NCBI GenBank assembly: GCA_964034945.1
Contig: OZ035960.1
Location: forward strand, 69,150,994 to 69,214,993
Source: Chrysopilus asiliformis
Taxonomy: Eukaryota > Arthropoda > Insecta > Diptera > Rhagionidae
Length of the DNA stretch: 64,000 nucleotides
Direction: 5' to 3'
Made by a program: the position numbers and the translations under genes. Positions 10,753 through 18,433 of the stretch are shown piece after piece (within the stretch, counting starts at the first letter, position 1; the number at the start of each line of letters is the position of its first letter). Under the pieces are notes generated by a model. The model was not told the origin of the DNA, made no database searches, and saw nothing but the letters and a program-made list of their open reading frames with translations.

Positions 10753-11461
10753 TTTTTTTTTGTAGTTTTTTTCACTTTTGTTTAATTTTCGAATAACATG
10801 GAATAGATTAGATGTGGTTTTCTAATATTTTCATTGACTTAGTCTGGAAATACAGTTTAATTTCGGCTATATGCCCGATTACTGTCCGACGGTTATATTG
10901 AATTTTTGGAATATCACTCTAGATTTGGAACAGATTAGTTAAGACAAAGTGTGACAATGAGGAGATTCTGTGTCTGCGACTTTCGCAACCTCTTCCGCTG
11001 CGTCTGCGCAATCTGAAGCGAAATATAAGTTATTAGCTTCCCGTCTGGTGATCCTTCAAAATGAAATTGGGAGTTAAAAAGATTTATGACACTGGACAGT
11101 CGGATTAAGAAAAGAAAAAAAAATGCTTAAAGATTCCGTGTCACGAATCTTGATGACTTTTATTTGAATTTTGTCGTTTGATAACGTAAAAAGAAAAGAA
11201 AAGTTTTTTTTAACAATTGTATTTTGCTGAATTGATTGAGTGCCGTCCTGATGCGGAACGACTGTCTCTCTCTCTCGCTATTGATATGTATTAAGACACC
11301 GAAATCGAGAAATCTTCTGGTTGTATATTTTTTTTGAGAAAAATTACCAACGAATTTAATTAAACATTTTTTTTATTGAACTTTCTTTTATACTGAAATT
11401 ATATTTAAATTATCGATTTTATATTTCTAAGTTTTTTTGATTTTATATTTCTAAGTTTGTC

Positions 11462-12970
11462 ATGGCTGAAGCCAATCCGTTACCCAATCAGGGGGCGGTT
11501 CCCAAATCTAGCGGCGTAACCACGCGTGCGCAAAGTAAAGCGGATAATCAATCCAAACAACATGGTAATCCACCACCAACGATGTTTCAAACCCCCTTGA
11601 ATGAGCCCGCCGGCCATGCACCCCTGCGTCGGCCTATAGTAGGCCCTGTGCCTAGAGACCCAGCTTTAGAACGCATAAAACAAAGACTGGCTTTTGCCGA
11701 CATGAATAATTCTTTCCACTTGCCAGGTTCTGAAGGCTATTCCCGTCCGTCAAGTCCAGTAGCACCATCGTTTAATAGGTCCGTGCCACCGCCTTTAACC
11801 TTCCGTCCTTCGGACATGACTCCTACACAGCAACCGAATTTGCTCTGGGATCCGACCTTTGACCCTTATAAACTACATCGATCGGATGGTGATATCTCAA
11901 ATTATGTAAAGCTGATTAAGGAACAAGAAGATCGAATTCGTGAACTGAAATCGGCCCTTTCAGAAAGTAGAAGAGAAATTGCTACACAAAATCCCACTAG
12001 AAGGGTACCTCAAGACCTACCCTTGTTAGCACAACCTATTCCACATAACTTACCGGGAAATCAACAACCAAATGAGAATCAACAACAAATTGGAAACCAA
12101 AATTTGAATCATAATCGCCATCAAACGTACCGTTCCCGTAGTCCCATATCTTCGTGGAATATAAAATTCGATGGATCAGAATCTTCCTCTAGTATGTGTG
12201 TGGATGACTTTCTTTTCAGAGTGGAAACTATGCAAAGGTCTTATGAACTTTCCGACGACTATATCGCTCGCAATTTCCATCGATTCTTGCTAGGAAAAGC
12301 CGATCTGTGGTATTGGCAATACCTTCGAGATAATCGACGGCCTGAGTGGCCTTTAATTAAAACGGCCTTAGCAGCTCAATTTCGAAGTCTGGATTCAGAT
12401 TATGAAATCATCCGAGAGATCGTTGAACGAAAACAAGCCCCGAACGAATCTGTCGACGATTTAATTGCTGTCATAAAATCTATGCATGGTCAGCTACAAC
12501 GGCCAATTCCGGAAATGGAATTAGTACGAATCTTGCGAAAAAATATCACACCCCGCATTTCAAATTTGATTTTCTCGGCTCGACTCACCACCCTTGTGGA
12601 GTTTCGCGAATGTTGTCGCCGCGCCGAACGCCACATTAATTCTATTCGACCAATTACCACTGCTAGACGTTATGTAAATGAGATTGATGACTCAGTTAGT
12701 CAGGATCTTTTTCCTAATCTCGAGGTAGAAGCCTACACATCTGATCAACCTAAATTTGGCAGGCCATCAAGACCACCAACTCGCGTTTCTTTTAGCTGCT
12801 GGAACTGTGGTCAGTCAGGCCATGGCTATGTAGATTGCGAAAAGCCCATAAAAGATCCGTTTTGTTTTAAATGCGGTCTAAAGAATACTTACAAAGCAAC
12901 CTGTCCCAATTGTGCTTCGGGAAATGTGAAGGCGAGCGCGATGACTTCCGGGGCACCGCGTCCGCAGTAA
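11462..12970 (+). CDS. gag: Gag polyprotein (capsid and nucleocapsid)
   Basis: 502 aa structural protein that would assemble the particle and bind genomic RNA. Residues 1-145 are Pro/Ser-rich and probably disordered. About 145-175 is a charged heptad-like stretch, possibly a coiled coil. About 180-230 is Asn/Gln-rich. From W232 to about 400 it matches the Retrotrans_gag/capsid pattern (aromatic-rich LWYWQYL motif, C-terminal helical segment). A CX2CX4HX4C zinc knuckle spans 446-459. A second knuckle-like motif at 468-481 has Thr where His is expected. The start is the first in-frame ATG, with G at -3 and +4. The frame ends at TAA 12968-12970, overlapping pol by 100 nt in the -1 frame. No internal stops. 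Confidence 0.93.
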   Translation: MAEANPLPNQGAVPKSSGVTTRAQSKADNQSKQHGNPPPTMFQTPLNEPAGHAPLRRPIVGPVPRDPALERIKQRLAFADMNNSFHLPGSEGYSRPSSPVAPSFNRSVPPPLTFRPSDMTPTQQPNLLWDPTFDPYKLHRSDGDISNYVKLIKEQEDRIRELKSALSESRREIATQNPTRRVPQDLPLLAQPIPHNLPGNQQPNENQQQIGNQNLNHNRHQTYRSRSPISSWNIKFDGSESSSSMCVDDFLFRVETMQRSYELSDDYIARNFHRFLLGKADLWYWQYLRDNRRPEWPLIKTALAAQFRSLDSDYEIIREIVERKQAPNESVDDLIAVIKSMHGQLQRPIPEMELVRILRKNITPRISNLIFSARLTTLVEFRECCRRAERHINSIRPITTARRYVNEIDDSVSQDLFPNLEVEAYTSDQPKFGRPSRPPTRVSFSCWNCGQSGHGYVDCEKPIKDPFCFKCGLKNTYKATCPNCASGNVKASAMTSGAPRPQ

Positions 12971-15900
12971 GTGAACCCGGAGAAAATATTCCCTCTCCGC
13001 TACAGTCATCCCATAATGAACCACCCCCTCTATCAATTATGACTCGACCTGCCCAAGACTCACCAATTGTTGATGACAGTACCACCCGTCACCACAAGTC
13101 CCTGCACCAAAGACAGATGCATTATCGCGAAGCTAGGGCTCGCATCTTTGGATCCATGTCTGAAATCAAATGCACCAAACCTAAAAGATCTACGCTAAGA
13201 TTGAGAGCTTGGTACCGAAAACTGAAAGAACAGCGAAACTTAATTGTGTCCTCGATTTTGTCCATCCCAGGAGATCTAAGACCGTATGCTCGAATTTCTA
13301 TCCTAAATCAATCCCTGACTGGGCTACTGGATACAGGCGCAAGCATAAGCTGTCTCGGTGCAGGATCCCTGGACTTCCTAAATCGATTAGGTATCCAATA
13401 CCACAAATTATCATCGTCCGTTAAAACTGCTGACGGGTCCTCTCAAACCATCTTGGGGTATGTTAAAGTTCCTGTGATATTCAAAGGTATTTCGAAAGAA
13501 ATGGCCTTGTATATTGTACCTGGCTTGTGCCAAGAGTTATACCTTGGGATCGATTTCTGGAGGCTGTTTGACGTTGCGCCCTTATCGGTATCCGAGATCG
13601 ATTCCAACCTACAAAAGTTGGAACCCAACATGCATGAGTTGAACCCCACCGAGAAAGCTGCCCTGGAAAAGGTCATTGCCCTTTTTCCATCTAGCAAACA
13701 ACTCGGATTGGGAAGGACCAGCCTTGAACAACACACAATCGACGTCGGCGACGCATCCCCTGTGAAGCAACGACACTATCCGGTGTCGCCGGCAATACAG
13801 AAACTGATGTACGAGGAGCTCGATCGCATGCTGTCGTTGGGAGTGATAGAGGAGAGCATTAGTCCTTGGAGTTCCCCAGTTGTACTGGTACGGAAACCAG
13901 GCAAGGTTCGCCTTTGCCTGGATTCCCGAAAAGTGAACCAGGTTACTCTCAAGGACGCTCACCCTATCCCTCACATCGACGGCATGCTGAGTAGGTTACA
14001 GGAAACCCATTTTGTCTCGAGTTTGGACTTAAAGGATGCCTTCTGGCAAATCCCTCTGGAGTCCAAATCTCGGGAGAAAACGGCGTTTTCTGTACCGGGG
14101 CGCCCTCTATATCAGTTTACTGTAATGCCGTTCGGACTGTGTAATGCTCCACAGAGGATGTGTCGCCTGATGGACAAGGTGATGTTACTTATTCCCAAAT
14201 CCCTTCGCGATTATGTGATTGTCTATTTGGACGATCTTTTGGTCATTTCACCCGACTTTACCACACACCTACAAGTCCTGACCGAAGTAGCAAAGTGTTT
14301 GAGGCTTGCAAACTTGACGCTTAACATCGAGAAGAGCAGCTTCTGCTATAAGGAGATCAAGTACCTAGGGTACATAGTTGGAGGCGGCCATCTTAAGCCC
14401 GACCCTGGCAAGGTTTCTGCCATATCTGATTTTCCCAGACCGACGTCTGTGAAGCAGATACGCAGATTCCTTGGCATGGCCGGGTGGTATAGAAAATTCG
14501 TCAACAACTATGCCAGCCTATCATCTCCAATTACCGACTGCCTTAAAAAAACCAACAAAGGTCTTGCGTGGACCGATGACGCCGAACAAGCCTTTTTGCA
14601 GCTTAAACAAGCGTTGATTTCGGCACCAGTTTTGATCCACCCCGACTTCAGTAAACCTTTCATCATTCAGTGTGATGCAAGCACTACTGGAGTCGGTGGT
14701 GTATTATGCCAGGTCGATAGTGATGGAGAAGAGAGACCCATCGCATACGTCTCTCAAAAGCTTAACGCGGCACAGCGCAACTACAGCATCACGGAGTTGG
14801 AATGCTTGGCAGCTGTGCTCTGCGTTAAGAAGTTTAGAGCGTATGTGGAGGGCCTCCCATTCAAAATCATTACCGACCATGCAAGCCTCCGGTGGCTCAT
14901 GAGTCAGCGAGATCTGAGTGGCCGTTTGGCTCGATGGTCGTTAAAGCTGCAAGCGTTCGACTTCGAAATCGAACATCGCAGAGGAAGCCAAAACGTGGTC
15001 CCAGATGTGCTTTCGCGCGTGTTCTCGGATGCACTAACGTTTCCGGTTGGGTTAGAAGTGGATCTTTCGTCTCCTCACTTCTCCTCCCAGGAGTACAAGG
15101 AGTTGTTAGATTCAACAACCCGAAATAAAGATCGCTTACCGGACGTTTGTGTATCCGATGGATTCGCGTATAAACGCACGGAACCCAGGGCTGGTCATCC
15201 CGTAGAAGATGATCAAGTCTGGAAGCTCTGGATTCCATCGGGTCTTACGGCTGATTTGATCTCGTCGGCTCATGAGTCCCCGGATGCCGCGCATGGAGGC
15301 ATAGGAAAGACTGTTCAACGTCTTCGGAACCTCTACTACTGGCCGAGAATGCTTGTCGAAGTCAAGGACTTTATTGGCAAATGTGACATCTGCAAGACCA
15401 CGAAGTCTCCGAACGTGACATTGCGACCACCCATGGGGAGTTCCACAATATCAGAACGCCCATGGCAAAGGGTTTTTGTAGACTTCCTTGGGCCTTACCC
15501 ACGGTCCAGTCGAGGTAACACAATGTTGCTAGTAGTATTGGATCATTTCACCAAGTTTGTGTTATTAAAACCCCTCGTCAAGGCTACGTCCAAGGCAGTC
15601 ATTAATTATCTAAGACAAGACGTATTTATGGTATTTGGCGTTCCCGAGACTTTAGTCTCAGATAATGGCAAACAATTCGTGTCCAAGGACTTTGCTCAAT
15701 TTCTCAAGGAGTATGGCATTAAACAACACACCACTGCGTACTATTCACCGCAAGCTAATGCCTCGGAACGGGTAAACCGCTCTATCTTATCAGCTATTAG
15801 AGCCTATTTATCCGATGATCAACGGCACTGGGATAAATACATGCCGGAGATTGGGTGTTCCCTTCGTTCTTCTGTTCATACCGTCACCGCGAATTCACCG

Positions 15901-16299
15901 TATTTTCTGAACTTTGGTCAGCATATGGTATCCCATGGATCTGCCTATCCCATCCTCAAGCGTCTTAAAACTCTGGATAGTGGCGATGTTCAAGTGTTGA
16001 CTGAAGCGGATCGCCTTCGAATGGTTCGGGATAAGATCGGTGATAAATTACGCGACGCGCATTTAAATCAATCTAAAGGCTACAATTTACGTTCGCGCAC
16101 ACGTGAATTGCTGCCTGGACAAATAGTATACCGGCGTAATTTCGCGCAAAGCAACGCGGCAAAGGCGTTTAACGCTAAACTCGCTCCCAAATTTATTAGA
16201 TGCGAGATCTTAGCTAAAATAGGGAATTCCGTTTATAAGGTTAAAGATATGGATGGTAAAATTTTTGAAAAGGTGCACGCCAAAGACTTGCAAAGCTAA
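12871..16299 (+). CDS. pol: Pol polyprotein: protease, reverse transcriptase, RNase H, integrase
   Basis: 1,142 codons, -1 relative to gag; a TAA in the pol frame (12868-12870) sits directly before its first ATG. Expression is most likely by -1 frameshifting at 12919-12925, giving a Gag-Pol of about 1,612 aa; reinitiation at ATG 12871 is the alternative. Aspartic protease: DTGAS at 154-158 and LGID at 225-228. RT: first catalytic Asp D386 and YLDD at 452-455. RNase H: D602, E642 or E644, D669, D712. Integrase: zinc finger H801-X6-H808-X29-C838-X2-C841, catalytic D871, D931, E966 (34 residues between the last two, one fewer than the usual 35). Residues about 1090-1142 resemble the GPY/F-type C-terminal module. 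No stops or missing catalytic residues; no env frame follows. Confidence 0.95.
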   Translation: MRSKEYLQSNLSQLCFGKCEGERDDFRGTASAVSEPGENIPSPLQSSHNEPPPLSIMTRPAQDSPIVDDSTTRHHKSLHQRQMHYREARARIFGSMSEIKCTKPKRSTLRLRAWYRKLKEQRNLIVSSILSIPGDLRPYARISILNQSLTGLLDTGASISCLGAGSLDFLNRLGIQYHKLSSSVKTADGSSQTILGYVKVPVIFKGISKEMALYIVPGLCQELYLGIDFWRLFDVAPLSVSEIDSNLQKLEPNMHELNPTEKAALEKVIALFPSSKQLGLGRTSLEQHTIDVGDASPVKQRHYPVSPAIQKLMYEELDRMLSLGVIEESISPWSSPVVLVRKPGKVRLCLDSRKVNQVTLKDAHPIPHIDGMLSRLQETHFVSSLDLKDAFWQIPLESKSREKTAFSVPGRPLYQFTVMPFGLCNAPQRMCRLMDKVMLLIPKSLRDYVIVYLDDLLVISPDFTTHLQVLTEVAKCLRLANLTLNIEKSSFCYKEIKYLGYIVGGGHLKPDPGKVSAISDFPRPTSVKQIRRFLGMAGWYRKFVNNYASLSSPITDCLKKTNKGLAWTDDAEQAFLQLKQALISAPVLIHPDFSKPFIIQCDASTTGVGGVLCQVDSDGEERPIAYVSQKLNAAQRNYSITELECLAAVLCVKKFRAYVEGLPFKIITDHASLRWLMSQRDLSGRLARWSLKLQAFDFEIEHRRGSQNVVPDVLSRVFSDALTFPVGLEVDLSSPHFSSQEYKELLDSTTRNKDRLPDVCVSDGFAYKRTEPRAGHPVEDDQVWKLWIPSGLTADLISSAHESPDAAHGGIGKTVQRLRNLYYWPRMLVEVKDFIGKCDICKTTKSPNVTLRPPMGSSTISERPWQRVFVDFLGPYPRSSRGNTMLLVVLDHFTKFVLLKPLVKATSKAVINYLRQDVFMVFGVPETLVSDNGKQFVSKDFAQFLKEYGIKQHTTAYYSPQANASERVNRSILSAIRAYLSDDQRHWDKYMPEIGCSLRSSVHTVTANSPYFLNFGQHMVSHGSAYPILKRLKTLDSGDVQVLTEADRLRMVRDKIGDKLRDAHLNQSKGYNLRSRTRELLPGQIVYRRNFAQSNAAKAFNAKLAPKFIRCEILAKIGNSVYKVKDMDGKIFEKVHAKDLQS
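12919..12981 (+). promoter_or_regulatory. Programmed -1 frameshift signal: slippery heptamer plus potential pseudoknot
   Basis: In the gag frame the codons TCG GGA AAT give the heptamer G GGA AAT at 12919-12925, of the X XXY YYZ form. After a 6-nt spacer, stem 1 pairs GCGAGCGCG (12932-12940) with CGCGTCCGC (12957-12965), with 8 of 9 pairs counting one G-U. Within its loop TCCGGG (12947-12952) is the exact complement of CCCGGA (12976-12981), giving stem 2 of an H-type pseudoknot with loops of 6, 4 and 10 nt. Heptamer, spacer and knot geometry all fit known -1 signals, and the slip leads into the pol frame. Confidence 0.85.
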
Positions 16300-16342
16300 A
16301 AGATAAAAGAAAGTTCAAGTTACTGATATGCAATACAGAGTT

Positions 16343-16406
16343 GCCCGGCTATAAAATAGTGTTAAGACTCTTTTCTCAAGGTCGTGGTCGAGCCACACGT
16401 TGGGCC
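16343..16406 (+). pseudogene. tRNA-Lys(CUU)-like relic embedded in the retrotransposon
   Basis: Matched from memory against metazoan tRNA-Lys(CUU). GCCCGGC (16343-16349) equals the 5' acceptor strand. AGACTCTT (16365-16372) then CTCA cover the anticodon arm, with the CTT anticodon kept. GGTCGTGG (16380-16387) and TCGAGCC (16388-16394) cover the variable region and T arm, each slightly shortened. CACGTTGGGC (16396-16405) equals the 3' acceptor strand. The two acceptor strands pair over 7 bp. The D arm is replaced by a shorter AT-rich stretch and the T arm has lost 2 nt, so there is no A box and an incomplete B box; it is not a working tRNA gene. The orientation is the same as the genomic RNA. 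Confidence 0.75.
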
Positions 16407-16437
16407 AACTTACTATAGATAACAACGAGTCACTTTT

Positions 16438-16479
16438 TCAACGCCTTCCACCATCTGCGCAGATGGTTGAAGACGTTGA
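16438..16479 (+). other. 42-nt near-perfect foldback just before the 3' LTR
   Basis: Centred between 16458 and 16459, the sequence pairs with itself over 21 positions with only two mismatches (16444/16473 and 16449/16468). The core CCATCTGCGCAGATGG (16451-16466) is a perfect 16-bp palindrome, flanked by TTC/GAA and CAACG/CGTTG. It ends 3 nt before the LTR, where a polypurine tract would normally lie. As RNA it would be a long hairpin with almost no loop. Confidence 0.85.
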
Positions 16480-16482
16480 TGG

Positions 16483-18429
16483 TGTAATGATCGTTGAGTG
16501 AAGAAATTTTTTTAAGCGAGAAGAAAAGATTTACAACCCCTGATTTGGCTCGAGCGGCAGAGTGGATTCTCGAAAAGATTTGTTGCCAAGTTAACGCACA
16601 TTCCATTTTTTCAAAAAATTTAACAAAAAAAAGCAAACGCGTTGGCCTAGTAACTAATCAAGACAAAAAAACAATTAAACAACACAGTTAGTCTCAAACA
16701 AAAGACATTATTAAAATTCAATAAATTTTTTTTTGAATAATGACCGATTTTAAAGTCCTGGTTCGACCAGAAAATCAATCGAGTTGGACAGTTCCTTTTT
16801 GCTTTTGATTCGATTTGGTCAAGATAAATTGCCTAAGAGATCGATTTATTTTATTAGTTAATATTATTCGAATTTAAAATGTACTTAAGAACGTTTGTTT
16901 AAAATTAGTTTAAAATTAAATGTTGAAATAAATTAGTGTTAAAATAATATTAGTTTGACTTATCAGATTATTAATATCACAACGAAATTTTGAACTATCA
17001 CAGCAAGAAAATTAGTTATCGCAGTTTGTCAAAAAGGCGAAATCCTGAATTATTTTAATTGTAAATTACACCTACGAATCTTTGATTTCATATCACAGTT
17101 AGGTTTGCCTTTGCCTAAGTGAAATCCTACATAGTGCGAGATGTATAAAAATATCGTAAATTAAAATACAGAAAAGCTAAGTCTAAGTGTATAAACGAAT
17201 TTAAAAATATTAATCATTAAAACTTAAGACTACAAGTGTAAATAGCAAATCTAATAAATAAGAATTTTTTTTATAACAAAATACAAAGAGTGGACAAAAA
17301 TTGAATTCATTCCACGGAAAAAGTGAAAAAAAACAACCACTAATTAAAATATAATAATAATTAAAATACTACAACAAATATACATATACATATATTCGAC
17401 GTAAACCGAATTAGAAAGAAAATATTACACATGCAGAGGACGACGACGTTATTTCTAAAATCCAGAGCTCTTCAACCTGATGGTCAGGTACAGCGGTTCC
17501 CGTACATCTCATCATCTCGTCCATCAACAGGGCCCCAACGTTCAGCGACGCGTCATCCAAAATTAACGTATGTAAAATTTATGAATAGTCAGGGTGTTTT
17601 TTTTATATAGCGTAGGGTTATAAGATACATTTAATAAAATAGACTTATAACTAAGTAAAAGGTTTCATAACTAAAATTATATCACATAATTAAGACTTAA
17701 AGTTGATGTATCACAGATTTTTATCACAGTCGACTAGTTTTTTTTTGTGTGGCCACATTTGATATGCAAAGGTTAAATTTAAAATTATTAAATTTAAGAA
17801 TATTAGCATACATTGAATTTTGTTATCTTAAGTGCATAATATAATGTTTATTACCGAAGACATGATAATCTTTTTATTTAATTGTTTCGATCTTGAGGGT
17901 AGGATCATGACAGTTTGATTCGTTATGCGGTGAGAGAGAGAGACAGTTCCTTTTCGTGAAGGGATGAGGCGATAGGATTATGCAATCAATAAAGTAAAAT
18001 ACTCTTAGTAATTTTGTTGTCTAAAGTTTCAGTTAAGGGTACAAATCAGCGTTGACTGGCTGATTTGAAAAATGGTCAGAAATATAGTTCTGAAAAGGGT
18101 GGGCACAGTCAGAAATCACCAATCTATTCCATACATTTTTTTTTTGCGAATTGTAGAAATTTGAATTTTCTGTTTTGTCTCCCAATTTTACCCCGTCCGG
18201 CAGTTTCCTAAAGCAATTAGGGTCAAAATCCCTATTCCCAAAAATTGTTTTGCTGCTCCCCCTATTGGCATACCAACATATTGTGTGAAGTACGAAGGAA
18301 TAGCTAAACCCTCGACCCCGTCTCTAGAGCTAGCTATTGGTATGCCGCTACTCCTCGTACTCCGCACCGCATCGAATGTTGACCTTGGGTAGGCGACTCG
18401 GTCTTCGCATTCGTTCAGTGTACACCACA
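16483..18429 (+). repeat. 3' LTR (1,947 bp)
   Basis: Begins TGTAATGATC and ends TACACCACA, then the GCCC target duplication and satellite. By eye it differs from the 5' LTR only by one extra T in the run at 18136-18145. Such identity implies insertion too recent for substitutions to accumulate, or recent gene conversion. It carries the same TATA-like site (17144), small open frame (17431-17610), AATAAA (17988) and TATCACA cluster as the 5' copy. Confidence 0.95.
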
Positions 18430-18433
18430 GCCC
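18430..18433. other. Target-site duplication GCCC, right copy
   Basis: First four bases after the 3' LTR, matching 8770-8773; the satellite then resumes in register as CGCCCCC. Confidence 0.9.

Larger units (their letters stand above)
10720..11461 (+). other. 5' untranslated leader of the retrotransposon
   Basis: 742 bp between the 5' LTR and gag. It starts with a 5-nt spacer, the primer-binding site, and a hairpin (10736-10752). It holds a 19-codon upstream frame (ATG 10957, stop 11014-11016) and a CT tract at 11265-11276. The CT tract is within a 16-nt perfect complement (11261-11276) of the GA tract in the LTR (10223-10238). Just before gag it has two 20-bp direct repeats (GATTTTATATTTCTAAGTTT) at 11415 and 11439. 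No longer coding frame is visible; packaging and dimerisation signals would be expected here but cannot be recognised. Confidence 0.8.
16300..16482 (+). other. 3' untranslated region between pol and the 3' LTR; no clear polypurine tract
   Basis: 183 nt. Ty3/gypsy elements normally have a purine run directly before the 3' LTR to prime plus-strand synthesis. Here the last 14 nt before the LTR (AAGACGTTGATGG region) are mixed. The only long purine-rich stretch, AAAAGATAAAAGAAAG, is at about 16298-16313, far from the LTR. The region instead holds a tRNA-Lys-like segment (16343-16406) and a 42-nt foldback (16438-16479). Confidence 0.75.
8774..18429 (+). mobile_element. Full-length Ty3/gypsy-like LTR retrotransposon inserted in the satellite
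   Basis: A 9,656-bp element with TG...CA termini, near-identical direct LTRs, a tRNA-Lys-type primer-binding site, gag, a -1 overlapping pol, no env-like third frame, and a 4-bp target duplication. The Pol order protease, RT, RNase H, integrase places it in Ty3/gypsy (Metaviridae). LTRs of nearly 2 kb with a tRNA-Lys primer recall the Osvaldo/Ulysses type of Drosophila elements, while the integrase sequence around the catalytic Glu recalls mdg3/blastopia-like elements; I cannot decide between these without a phylogeny. Base composition (AT-rich LTRs and leader) differs sharply from the GC-rich satellite. Both main frames are open, so it may be autonomous. Confidence 0.95.

Noticed and set aside
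12867..15318. Several antisense or off-frame open frames under gag-pol
   Set aside because: All overlap the well-supported Pol frame and show no domain of their own.
16298..16313. Purine-rich AAAAGATAAAAGAAAG as the polypurine tract
   Set aside because: It lies about 170 nt before the LTR and is interrupted by T; the tract that sets the LTR edge should abut it.
16343..16406. A functional tRNA-Lys gene
   Set aside because: The D arm is missing, the T arm is shortened and the internal promoter boxes are incomplete; kept only as a tRNA-like relic.
16300..16482. An env gene or third frame after pol
   Set aside because: Only 183 nt separate pol from the 3' LTR, with no open frame of useful length.
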